DNA from: Chitinophaga silvatica
GTDB lineage: Bacteria > Bacteroidota > Bacteroidia > Chitinophagales > Chitinophagaceae
Direction of reading: 5' to 3'
DNA length: 64,000 nucleotides
Assembly (NCBI RefSeq): GCF_003419895.1
Contig: NZ_QPMM01000002.1
Location: forward strand, 806,001 to 870,000
Within the stretch, counting starts at the first letter, position 1, and each line of letters begins with the position of its first letter. A program made the position numbers and the translations under genes. Below are positions 43,752-52,041 of this stretch, in pieces. Under the pieces are notes generated by a model, which saw nothing but the letters and a program-made list of their open reading frames with translations, was not told the origin of the DNA and did no database searches.

Positions 43752-43782
43752 CAAAATTAGGATAATAATTCATTTGTGCAAA
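43752..43782 (-). promoter_or_regulatory. Promoter of the cobalamin-riboswitch unit
   Basis: Bottom strand TTTG (43782-43779), a 19-bp spacer and TAATTTTG (43759-43752). The start point near 43747 fits the 5' edge of the riboswitch, giving a leader of about 415 nt. Confidence 0.8.
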
Positions 43783-43818
43783 ATTGCCCTTCAGTGTAAG
43801 AGAGTACAGGTATGAAAA

Positions 43819-43837
43819 AGAGCTGCAAAGCAGCTCT
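43819..43837 (-). terminator. Terminator after the small membrane protein gene
   Basis: Eight-bp stem AGAGCTGC/GCAGCTCT with a three-base loop, followed on the bottom strand by TTTTC. It lies about 100 nt after the stop codon of the 64-aa membrane protein and supports that gene being transcribed. Confidence 0.7.
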
Positions 43838-43938
43838 GATCTTTGGGGCTTGATTATAAATGAGTTCTATTTTCTTCTGAGTGTAAAAGAAAGGTTTATT
43901 GTGAGTTAAAGCAATGACCATTTATAGCTATTTTCTGT

Positions 43939-44133
43939 TTACCGGATTATTGATAATAGAAACCCGCTTCCTATTCCGGAAATGAATAGCAGAAGCAACT
44001 GGATGAAATTATGATGATAAGGATTAGGAAGGTAATAACTGGTACTGCGATGAGTCAAATAGAGGCTTAGTCCGATGAGGGCATGCAGACAAGCATAGCA
44101 TAATGGGATCATGAATATTAATTGCGCTGGCAT
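43939..44133 (-). CDS. Small membrane protein, 64 aa
   Basis: A short protein with two hydrophobic helices (LIFMIPLCYACLHALIGLSL, about 5-24, and FIQLLLLFISGIGSGFLLSI, about 43-62) joined by a polar loop rich in His, Tyr and Pro. A longer frame begins at a TTG at 44214, but the ATG at 44133 is preferred. A terminator on the same strand supports transcription, while coding is not proven. No family is recognised. Confidence 0.45.
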   Translation of the reverse strand: MPAQLIFMIPLCYACLHALIGLSLYLTHRSTSYYLPNPYHHNFIQLLLLFISGIGSGFLLSIIR

Positions 44134-44301
44134 ATTACAAGAGATTCGAGGGTGATGAATATAACTGTAACAGGCCTCTGGGTCTGTATCTAAAAATACG
44201 ATTAGTGGCTGCAAAATGGCAGCAAAGGTTTTAAGTATTAAAAAGGTATTAATAAAATAAATATATTTATACCCAAATTTTGTATTTAGATAACCTGACT
44301 T

Positions 44302-46293
44302 ATGAGATACCGCTATTGGTTGTTACTTATGTCTGTATTGCCATTGAGCATACACGCGCAAACCCGGACCATTTATAATAAATTGGGAATGAAAGAAGGG
44401 GGTGAGCTGACCCGTAATTCTCCATTAGAGCCCGATTATTCAAGTATCATGGGAATTCCGGCTTCGACAAGCGTCAGGTCAAGAAATGAGCTTACTAATC
44501 TGATGTTGCAAACTAAAGAATTATTTAAAACCCCTTCACGTTTTGCAGCTAATTATAGTATACCTATTCTGGATACCTTGCAATTGGCCGATGGAAATTT
44601 TCTTTATAGTGAAAATGGAAAGTATGGTTTAAAGTCGGCAGGTGGCGCAATTCTAACTGCTCCTAAGTATGATTTTGTTGAGAAAAAAGAGAAAGGATTT
44701 GTAGGTTATCAATCGGATACCTGTAATTATTTTGATAATACAGGGAAAGCGCTACTTTCCAGATATTATTATTCAATTACTCCTACAAGTAAAAGCACGT
44801 TTATTATACAAAATAATAAAGGATTTGGAGTTTTAGATGCGGCTAATAAGACAATTATTGAGCCGGTATTCTATAATATTGAACCTCTGGAACAACAAGG
44901 ACAGCTCTTCTATAAAATTAGTCCTGAAGCTAAGAAATACTATTATGTTAGCCAGAATGTTAAAGATACTATTTGGATAAACGATGAAGGAAGTTTTCTT
45001 AAAATTATAGACTCAGAGTACTGGACACTTGGTGGTAGAATCATCAATATTAAAACTAAAAGAGAATTGACCAGTGAAAAAGAAGTATATATTGAGATCA
45101 TTGATGAGAAGAAGCAATTGGCAAACTTAAGCTGGAAAGATGGTAGGTATCTGATAAATTTTAAAGGACAGATTATTGTTGATCAGGTATTTGGAACGAT
45201 TGGCCAATTTAATGAATCCGGGTATGCAGTAGCATCGGTGAAAGATCAGGGAGGAACTGAGAAATGGGGAGTAATAAATCGAAATGGTAGCTGGGTTGTT
45301 CCTGCGAAATATTATCGGACTTCATTCATAAATAATCAGGTTGTACAGGTTATAAATGAAGAACGGTTAGGGGGAACAATCAGGCTAAAAGACGGAAAAA
45401 CTTTGCTATCAAATAAGTATACAGATATCAGGACTCTTGATGATAAGTTGGGCTATGCTGTTCTAAAAGATGCAAATAGATATAAAATTGATGTATTTAC
45501 ATTGAAAGATAGTAAGATAATCAGGAATGTGCCATTCAGGAGTTTGAGTAAATTAAGAATTTGTGGTGGAAAGGGATTTATAGCTTCTAATGAAGCAGGG
45601 GAAACCTTATTGAATGAAAATTTTGAGCCGCTTACGAAACGTGCATATTCGAGAATATTTTATGGACCTGCAGATAATAGTATTCTGGCAACAGATTTTA
45701 GAGGGGATACAGTAATGACACAATGGATGAGTTGTAGCGGAAAAATTCAGACACTGAAAGTAAATGGAAAGGAGTCTGATGTCTTCAATAGTCTTATTAA
45801 AATAGATGAAGGGTTTTATTATGTAAAAACTTTGGAAAATAGAGGATATTTTATTTTGAGAGACGGAACTACAGTACCAGCTGATAATTCGTTAGAATCC
45901 ATTGAGCGGGCTGATTTTCAGGATTATTATATAATGGTAGCGGACAATGGTAAATATGGATTGATTAATAGCGAAGGGAAAACTATTATGCCATTAGAGT
46001 TTGTGCATATTGGTAAATTTAACAGAATGACAGGGTTGGCTAGTTATAGTTTTGACGGAGAGCATTATGGTTATTTTACTACTACGGGAGAATTACTTTT
46101 CGGTGGAAAATATGATAAAACCGGAAGTCTGGGATTGGGTGTTTTTAAAGTCGAGAATAATGGATACAAGACTGTATTAAACAGAAGTAATACAAGGGTA
46201 ACAGGATATACTTATTCTATAATTGAATTAGTAGGGGGATTGATAAAAGTTGAATCCGATAAATTTTCTATTATTGGTAAGCGAATACGTTAG
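44302..46293 (+). CDS. WG-repeat protein, secreted
   Basis: A 663-residue protein with a signal peptide (MRYRYWLLLMSVLPLSIHAQ). The mature part is a run of WG-type beta repeats, each about 45-50 residues, such as KYGLKSAGGAILTAPKYDFV (about 110-130), KWGVINRNGSWVVPAKYY (about 322-339) and KYGLINSEGKTIMPLEFVHI (about 551-570). The same unit pattern can be seen in diverged form elsewhere. Such repeats probably fold as a beta-propeller or solenoid and mediate binding; the partner is not known. It stands alone, with A- and G-rich codon use like the nearby 47-49 kb genes. Confidence 0.85.
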   Translation: MRYRYWLLLMSVLPLSIHAQTRTIYNKLGMKEGGELTRNSPLEPDYSSIMGIPASTSVRSRNELTNLMLQTKELFKTPSRFAANYSIPILDTLQLADGNFLYSENGKYGLKSAGGAILTAPKYDFVEKKEKGFVGYQSDTCNYFDNTGKALLSRYYYSITPTSKSTFIIQNNKGFGVLDAANKTIIEPVFYNIEPLEQQGQLFYKISPEAKKYYYVSQNVKDTIWINDEGSFLKIIDSEYWTLGGRIINIKTKRELTSEKEVYIEIIDEKKQLANLSWKDGRYLINFKGQIIVDQVFGTIGQFNESGYAVASVKDQGGTEKWGVINRNGSWVVPAKYYRTSFINNQVVQVINEERLGGTIRLKDGKTLLSNKYTDIRTLDDKLGYAVLKDANRYKIDVFTLKDSKIIRNVPFRSLSKLRICGGKGFIASNEAGETLLNENFEPLTKRAYSRIFYGPADNSILATDFRGDTVMTQWMSCSGKIQTLKVNGKESDVFNSLIKIDEGFYYVKTLENRGYFILRDGTTVPADNSLESIERADFQDYYIMVADNGKYGLINSEGKTIMPLEFVHIGKFNRMTGLASYSFDGEHYGYFTTTGELLFGGKYDKTGSLGLGVFKVENNGYKTVLNRSNTRVTGYTYSIIELVGGLIKVESDKFSIIGKRIR

Positions 46294-46322
46294 TGTTTTT
46301 TGAAGTGCTGCTATGGTTATCA

Positions 46323-46658
46323 TTAATCCTGGTTATCTGTGATGATTTTCTTTTTTACCATTGATACAATGATAATCATGGTAATAATTACGCTGATAGT
46401 CAGGAATATCAGAGGAATGAATACAGAAGGTGTTAGTGCTGTAAGACCTAGTATAAATAAGATAAATGTATTGAGGGTGATTAATAGTATCAGCACAACC
46501 TTTCCATAGGAAAGCTTTATTTCATTTTTTTTTGAGAAGTTAAGTTTTGTTTGATGCGTTACCTGGATGTTAAGTCGCTCGTTGAATCCGGCAGATGGTT
46601 CCTGGATAGCATGTTGTTGTAATATCTTTTTTATTGTTACTTCATTTTTTGTATTCAT
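46323..46658 (-). CDS. Small two-helix membrane protein, possible anti-sigma partner
   Basis: A 111-residue protein with a polar N-terminal half (about 1-48) and two hydrophobic helices (about 51-71 and 79-102). It starts four bases inside the end of the ECF sigma gene, so the two are translationally coupled. That position and the cytoplasmic N-terminal helix suggest an anti-sigma factor, but the zinc motif HxxxCxxC of the common anti-sigma domain is absent. The function is therefore inferred from context only. Confidence 0.65.
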   Translation of the reverse strand: MNTKNEVTIKKILQQHAIQEPSAGFNERLNIQVTHQTKLNFSKKNEIKLSYGKVVLILLITLNTFILFILGLTALTPSVFIPLIFLTISVIITMIIIVSMVKKKIITDNQD

Positions 46659-47239
46659 AGTAGTTCCCTGATTTCCTGATTAAGCAATGTGTTGAAATAT
46701 CCTTCAAGTTGTTTACGGCTCCGTAATAGCCTCATTTTAATGGCTGATTTTTTATATCCTGTTATTTCACATATTTCACTGATGCTTTTTTCTGCTATGT
46801 AATGGAGTGTGATAATTGATCTGTCTGTATGCTCCAATTGACTAAGGGCTGAATCAACATATTTTTTTCTCTCATTATTAAGAATGTTGTCCCAGCTTTG
46901 CAGATTTGTGGGTATGTAATGTAAGTTGTCTGAGATTGTTGCATTAACTGAAATTGTTTTATTGGATTGATATTTATTCAGGGCTGTATGATATACAATT
47001 TTATATAGCCATGTAGAGAATTTGGAGGTTTGTTTAAACTTATCAAGAGATGTAAATGCTTTCAGAAAGGCATCCTGTACGATTTCTTCCGCGTCTTCCC
47101 TGTTTGCGAGTACCCCAAAAGCTATAGTAAATGCATATTTACTATAGGAATCTACGATTTCCCTGATAGCTATATCGCTGCCTAGTTTAGCCCTGGCCAG
47201 TAATTCGTCTTCCTTGTTATGTGGCTTTAAAAATTTCAT
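46655..47239 (-). CDS. ECF (group 4) RNA polymerase sigma factor
   Basis: A 194-residue sigma factor. Region 2 is seen in YAFTIAFGVLANREDAEEIVQ to KFSTWLYKIVYHTALNKY (about 31-94; -10 recognition). Region 4 is LEHTDRSIITLHYIAEKSIS plus EICEITGYKKSAIKMRL (about 134-175; -35 recognition). There is no region 3, as expected for the ECF group. Its start codon lies six bases from a perfect 64-bp palindrome that it shares with the divergent DUF6249 gene, which suggests autoregulation. The small membrane protein downstream could be its regulator. Confidence 0.93.
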   Translation of the reverse strand: MKFLKPHNKEDELLARAKLGSDIAIREIVDSYSKYAFTIAFGVLANREDAEEIVQDAFLKAFTSLDKFKQTSKFSTWLYKIVYHTALNKYQSNKTISVNATISDNLHYIPTNLQSWDNILNNERKKYVDSALSQLEHTDRSIITLHYIAEKSISEICEITGYKKSAIKMRLLRSRKQLEGYFNTLLNQEIRELL

Positions 47240-47245
47240 TCAGAA

Positions 47246-47309
47246 GGTTAGACAGTATTTCATGTCAGGTGGTCACATGTGACCACCTGACATGAAATAC
47301 TGTCTAACC
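47246..47309. repeat. Perfect 64-bp palindrome between divergent genes
   Basis: Every base from 47246 to 47309 pairs with its mirror position around 47277/47278. Each half reads GGTTAGACAGTATTTCATG followed by TCAGGTGGTCACA. It has no spacer, so as RNA it would form a stem of nearly 30 bp with a tiny loop. It occupies the 96-bp gap between the sigma gene (start at 47239) and the DUF6249 gene (start at 47336). Confidence 0.97.
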
Positions 47310-47335
47310 AATATAAATAATTAAATAAGACAACA

Positions 47336-47683
47336 ATGCAAATTACTTCCGCCGCTGTAGTCATCGCACTCGCCCTTACGATTTATAGTTTTTGTTACTA
47401 TTACTTTACTACCAGGCACAAGGAACGATTGATGGTTTTAGAGAAAGGATTGCCTGCTGATTTTTTTAGTAAGCATATCAGTTATTTACCTGCCTTACTG
47501 GTATTGGGGATTGTATTTATTGGGATTGCTCTGGGTGCAATAACCGGACTTGTGTTAGAGAATCTATTGCCTGGTTTGAATCCCGTAGTATTACTTGTGG
47601 CAACTGTATTTGTATTTACGGGGGTCAGCCTGATCATTGCTTTTTTTATTCTTAAACGATTAATTGGTAAAAATTATGTTTAG
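47336..47683 (+). CDS. DUF6249 family membrane protein
   Basis: A 115-residue inner-membrane protein with an N-terminal helix (about 5-25), the family motif TTRHKERLMVLEKGLPADFF (about 25-44) and two further helices (about 51-72 and 82-107). DUF6249 proteins are small membrane proteins often encoded next to ECF sigma genes in Bacteroidota; their function is unknown. The arrangement here, divergent from the sigma gene over a symmetric palindrome, suggests shared control. Its stop overlaps the ATG of the serine hydrolase gene by eight bases. Confidence 0.8.
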   Translation: MQITSAAVVIALALTIYSFCYYYFTTRHKERLMVLEKGLPADFFSKHISYLPALLVLGIVFIGIALGAITGLVLENLLPGLNPVVLLVATVFVFTGVSLIIAFFILKRLIGKNYV

Positions 47684-49313
47684 TATTTCAAATAAAGTAA
47701 TGCTTTGCTTTCTGCTATTAATTGGTACAACTGCAAATGCTCAGTTATACGATTCAGCATTTGATGCAACATTAAAGCTTGCTTTTTCAACCTCAGATCC
47801 CGGATATGTGGTACTTGTTGCCAAAGAAGGAAAGGTAATCTACAAAGCTGCTTTTGGTATGGCAAATTTTGAATTGAATGTTCCAATGAAAATTGATTCT
47901 AAATTTCGAATAGGATCCATAACCAAACAATTCACAGCCAGTATAATATTAAAATTGGCGGAACAGGGGAAGCTTTCACTGAAAGACTGTATCAGTAAAT
48001 ATATAAAAGATTTTCCCAACGGCTCAATTACCATAGAACAGCTACTTACTCATACCTCCGGGCTTAGCCTGAGCCGGGGATACTGGAATCCTGAGCTGAG
48101 AAAACGAGACTTTACCCCCGAGGAGTTAATAAACCTATTTAAGAAAGAACCTGCGGAATTTGAGGCCGGAACTCAAATGCAGTATAATAACAACGGTTAT
48201 GTATTGTTGGGTTACATCATTGAGAAGGTCACCGGGAAACCATATGCAGCTTATCTGGAAGAGGAAATATTCGCACCTCTGAAAATGATGAATTCCTGTT
48301 ATGATCAGCCATATAAGCTTATTAGTAACAGAGTGCAAGGTTATCGTAAGATAAATCAGACTTCTTATGAAAATGCCTATTTCCTTAGCATGACACAACC
48401 TTATTCTGCAGGAGCAATTTTATCTACTGTTGATGATCTTTATACCTGGATATTGGCCCTTGAGACTAATCGATTTATTTCTGCAAAGAGTTTTAAAGCT
48501 GCAACAACTCCTTTTCACCTGGCTAATGGAAAATCTACAGGTTACGGATACGGATGGTATATAAATAATATACAAGGTGTGCCTAGTATCAAACATGACG
48601 GATTAATTAATGGATTTACGTCTTTTATTACTTATTTACCCACCGAAAAGGTTTGTGTGATTTTGCTTGGCAATTGTGAAAATTTTAATCCTGAGAATCT
48701 GTGTTCTAAACTAGCCGCTATTGTAATTAATAAACCTTATCCAAGTAAGGAAATATCTATCCCGGTTGCAAAATTACAGCAATATCAGGCGGTATATAGA
48801 TCAAAAGATGGATCTGAAAGGAAAATTGAACTAATAGACGGAGCACTTTATTCTTACTTTTCCGGAGGAAGTAAAGAAAAACTATATGCAGCCGAAGAAA
48901 CTACTTTCTTTTCAAAAAATAGTCTGGAAATTTTTCATTTTATCAAAAGTAATAAGAATGGAATTGCATACTTAGAAACATCAGGAACAGGAGAAACTCA
49001 ACACTGGATGCCCACAGAAATAGCATTTAAATTTATGGTTGAGCAACCTGTAAATCCCGCCATTTTAGATAAGTATACAGGAGATTATATCTTTAACTCT
49101 AAATTTATACTTCATATTATCAGAGATGGAACTCAATTATATGGGTTAGGAGAAGGTAATCAACAAATCAGGCAACTTATCCTTCCATTTGAAAAAGATA
49201 AATTCTACGCAAAATATTTAGATGCGCAACTATGGTTTGATACCGATAGTACCGGAACCGTAAAGGGATTAACAAAAGTTCAAAATGGAAATGAATATGC
49301 AGTTAAGAGATAA
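47676..49313 (+). CDS. Secreted serine hydrolase (beta-lactamase/class C PBP fold)
   Basis: A 545-residue exported hydrolase. The signal peptide ends TTANAQ (about residue 23). The catalytic SxxK is in FRIGSITKQFTA (Ser about 80), the second motif is YNNNGYVLLGYI (Tyr-x-Asn, about 167), and HDGLINGF (about 308-315) replaces the KTG-type third motif. The C-terminal part (about 360-545) holds two weakly similar beta-barrel-like segments as in DUF3471-containing members. It may be a D-Ala peptidase or esterase. The ATG at 47676 overlaps the upstream gene by eight bases, so the two are co-expressed. Confidence 0.88.
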   Translation: MFSISNKVMLCFLLLIGTTANAQLYDSAFDATLKLAFSTSDPGYVVLVAKEGKVIYKAAFGMANFELNVPMKIDSKFRIGSITKQFTASIILKLAEQGKLSLKDCISKYIKDFPNGSITIEQLLTHTSGLSLSRGYWNPELRKRDFTPEELINLFKKEPAEFEAGTQMQYNNNGYVLLGYIIEKVTGKPYAAYLEEEIFAPLKMMNSCYDQPYKLISNRVQGYRKINQTSYENAYFLSMTQPYSAGAILSTVDDLYTWILALETNRFISAKSFKAATTPFHLANGKSTGYGYGWYINNIQGVPSIKHDGLINGFTSFITYLPTEKVCVILLGNCENFNPENLCSKLAAIVINKPYPSKEISIPVAKLQQYQAVYRSKDGSERKIELIDGALYSYFSGGSKEKLYAAEETTFFSKNSLEIFHFIKSNKNGIAYLETSGTGETQHWMPTEIAFKFMVEQPVNPAILDKYTGDYIFNSKFILHIIRDGTQLYGLGEGNQQIRQLILPFEKDKFYAKYLDAQLWFDTDSTGTVKGLTKVQNGNEYAVKR

Positions 49314-49379
49314 CCTTCTTAATATTATGATAACTTATATTCAAATCACTCAGCCATCCCACTATATATTAAGTCATTA

Positions 49380-50504
49380 TTAATCTCTGGGAAGTTCCGG
49401 CCTCGACATTTTATATTGGGTTGCAGAAATAGCATCCATAAAAGCTACAACCGCCGCAATTTCATCTTTAGTTAAATTCAATTTCCTTAAAATAGGGTCA
49501 GTAAAAGGAAATAAACTATCTTTTGCTGCTTGTTCAGGAGTTGGGTCAATCATATGCATACCACTATTATAGATATTCACAATACCAGTAATGTCATTAA
49601 ATAATCCATTATGCATCCATGGGGCATTATGCATTACATCTCTTAAGGAAGGTGTTTTGAACCTACCAACATCGTTTGGATTATGTGTAATTTCATACCT
49701 ACCCAAATCCTGATATTTACGCTTATAATAGGTCAGGCCGATGTTATGAAAACTTTCATCTGTCAGGTATTGGCCATTATGGCAATTCATACACCTGGCT
49801 TTGGTTCTGAATAAATGCATACCAAAGATTTCCTGATCTGTTAATGCTTTAAAATCTCCATCCAGAAATTTATCAAAGCGACTTTTCCTACTGGTAATTG
49901 TGCGCTGGAATTCTGCGATGGCATGTACAATCTTCTGGGTTGTTATCTCCTCAGTGCCATAAGCTTCTTTAAATAGTTTTTTATATGCTTTGATGGCACT
50001 GAGTTTTGGCCCCAATTGAGAAGACTTCATATCCATTTCGTGATGGGCCTGAATAGGGAAAGTTGCCTGCTCTTCCAATGTAAGAGCTTTACCATCCCAG
50101 AAGAATGATTTTCTATAACCAATATTCAATAAACTAGGTGTATTTCTGGTACCTTCCAGATGATCTGTACCAAGGGATACTCTTCTGCCATCACCCCAGG
50201 AATTATGAGGATCATGACAGCTACTGCAAGAGATCTGATTACTGTTTGATAAAATTGGGTCGAAAAATAAAAACTTACCCAATTTTACTTTTGGTTGTGC
50301 AATCAAACTAAAATAGGAGGTATCTGTTCCGGGAAGTGATTTGAATTCTGCCCAAATTATTCCGGAATCGATATCTGGTTTAGGCCATTCCGATATTGGC
50401 TTTTGGTATAATACCCGTAGATATGAAGGATCTGTTTCAGATAAGAAACTACTTCCTGTGAAGAAAGCAATTAGTATTGTAAATATGCTAAGTGTTCTTT
50501 TCAT
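49380..50504 (-). CDS. Dihaem cytochrome c peroxidase, MauG/CcpA family
   Basis: A 374-residue periplasmic enzyme with a signal peptide (about 1-20). The two haem motifs are CSSCH (in ISCSSCHDPHNSWGDG, about 93-108) and CMNCH (in ARCMNCHNGQYLTDES, about 239-254). Between them are GTRNTPSLLNIGYRKSFFWDG and AEFQRTITSR, all typical of bacterial dihaem peroxidases. It could reduce peroxide or modify a partner protein as MauG does. It is the last gene of a four-gene operon with a TonB-dependent receptor, 17 bp after the DUF6850 gene. Confidence 0.92.
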   Translation of the reverse strand: MKRTLSIFTILIAFFTGSSFLSETDPSYLRVLYQKPISEWPKPDIDSGIIWAEFKSLPGTDTSYFSLIAQPKVKLGKFLFFDPILSNSNQISCSSCHDPHNSWGDGRRVSLGTDHLEGTRNTPSLLNIGYRKSFFWDGKALTLEEQATFPIQAHHEMDMKSSQLGPKLSAIKAYKKLFKEAYGTEEITTQKIVHAIAEFQRTITSRKSRFDKFLDGDFKALTDQEIFGMHLFRTKARCMNCHNGQYLTDESFHNIGLTYYKRKYQDLGRYEITHNPNDVGRFKTPSLRDVMHNAPWMHNGLFNDITGIVNIYNSGMHMIDPTPEQAAKDSLFPFTDPILRKLNLTKDEIAAVVAFMDAISATQYKMSRPELPRD

Positions 50505-50521
50505 GTTTGGAATACTGTCAA

Positions 50522-52039
50522 TTAAAATTGAAAGGCTGCAAGGATATTGAACGATTGCTTTTCTATTGATGTTTTTACATCATATGCAGCTTTAAGATAA
50601 CAGGCTAGTTTTTTTGTTACCGGAAAATCAATTCTGATGCTACCACCATAACCAGTAGTTGATGTAGTAAGGTATGTAAAATTGCTATTTAGCATGCTAT
50701 AGATAGCGGTCTTAGAGTCGATATTCCCCCAAAAAAAATTATTGCTAAGATTTTCTTTACGCTGAATATTTCCCGTTAGCGTTAAAAGGGTAGAGCCTAG
50801 TTGTTTACGTAAGGTAAGATCTGCATTTACATTAGCATGTTGATAAGCCATTTCCCTATCAGGCAGCGCATATTTTTGCTGATGATCTTCCCAAGATCCT
50901 TCTAAGCCGGCATACCAATCTATTACTCCACCAGTTCTTCCGTAAACGCCTCTAAGATTATAGATTTCGTATTGATGTAAATAGCGGGGAGCTGATGATA
51001 TTTTATAAATACCCACTTCTGAATCCCTAACATCAAAAATGGCTTCAATACCTTTTCTTTTAACTGATTGTGCTGTTGCTTTTATTATAAATTGATGCTT
51101 ATCTTTTTCTAAAAGATATCCTGTGTTGGCACTTACAATTTGTTCCTGTATTTCCCCTGCATCATATACTTCCACACCTTGTAGTTTACTTGTTTTTTTC
51201 CTGATGGTTGAATTTTGCAAAATGGCGCCCCCAAAAAATCCCTGGTACGAAACCGGACTAATTGTTAGTCCTATTTTGTAGCCCGTTCCATTATACCACG
51301 CACTGGTAAGAGAACCAGAGAGAAGTTGATTGTAAACACCTAAGCCGGCATCATGATATACCAATGGCTGCCCTAACTCACTTACAAAGGTAAGTTTGTT
51401 GGTTTGATTATATTTCGTGCCTGTAATATCCAGCGCCAGGGCATATTTGTCGGATATTTTTCTCGAAGCGGAGAGAGCTAAATTAATTTCAGATGAAATG
51501 TTTTTTGGTCGGGGATCTCTGTCGCGGTACGATTGCAGACCTCTGTAATCAATATTAAAGCCGAGTTGATACCTTCCTATTTCTTTGGCCATTCCACCAC
51601 TGAATGCATATGTTTCAGCTTTCAGATTTCCACCAACCGAATCGGCCATTACATAAGGGTATACTAAGTGATAGTCGGCAGTTTCGTTAAACTTTACATT
51701 ATAAAGTTGTTGACTGTTATAGTAAGCATTTCCCCATATTGTCAGGCTATTTGGGTATTTCTGATAAGTTTCTGAATAAACCGTAAATGTTTGGTTTCCG
51801 CTTCCTTCCTGCTGAAGGTATTGATTTTGAGTATACTTTCGGAATGAGGTAGCTAATTGTGAATAGGTATTTTGGCGTTGGTATACTCTAAGTGAGGGGC
51901 TGGTATAGATATCATCCCGGAGTTCTACGACTGCAGAAGTTTGTTCTTTCACCAGGGGAACAATGGTAGAATCCTGGGCCTTAGCTGTAAGGCTGAAGCC
52001 CAGGATAATGATTGCTAATATGTTTGATTGCCAGTACAT
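50522..52039 (-). CDS. DUF6850 family outer-membrane beta-barrel protein
   Basis: A 505-residue protein with a signal peptide (ending AKAQ, about residue 21) and alternating hydrophobic strands through to the final NILAAFQF, with a C-terminal Phe as in BAM-inserted barrels. Glycine- and tyrosine-rich strand pairs such as FGGAILQN and YGGSIRIDFPVTKK fit a barrel. It is the third gene of the operon and begins two bases after the DUF4876 stop codon. Its role is unknown. Confidence 0.8.
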   Translation of the reverse strand: MYWQSNILAIIILGFSLTAKAQDSTIVPLVKEQTSAVVELRDDIYTSPSLRVYQRQNTYSQLATSFRKYTQNQYLQQEGSGNQTFTVYSETYQKYPNSLTIWGNAYYNSQQLYNVKFNETADYHLVYPYVMADSVGGNLKAETYAFSGGMAKEIGRYQLGFNIDYRGLQSYRDRDPRPKNISSEINLALSASRKISDKYALALDITGTKYNQTNKLTFVSELGQPLVYHDAGLGVYNQLLSGSLTSAWYNGTGYKIGLTISPVSYQGFFGGAILQNSTIRKKTSKLQGVEVYDAGEIQEQIVSANTGYLLEKDKHQFIIKATAQSVKRKGIEAIFDVRDSEVGIYKISSAPRYLHQYEIYNLRGVYGRTGGVIDWYAGLEGSWEDHQQKYALPDREMAYQHANVNADLTLRKQLGSTLLTLTGNIQRKENLSNNFFWGNIDSKTAIYSMLNSNFTYLTTSTTGYGGSIRIDFPVTKKLACYLKAAYDVKTSIEKQSFNILAAFQF

Positions 52040-52041
52040 AA

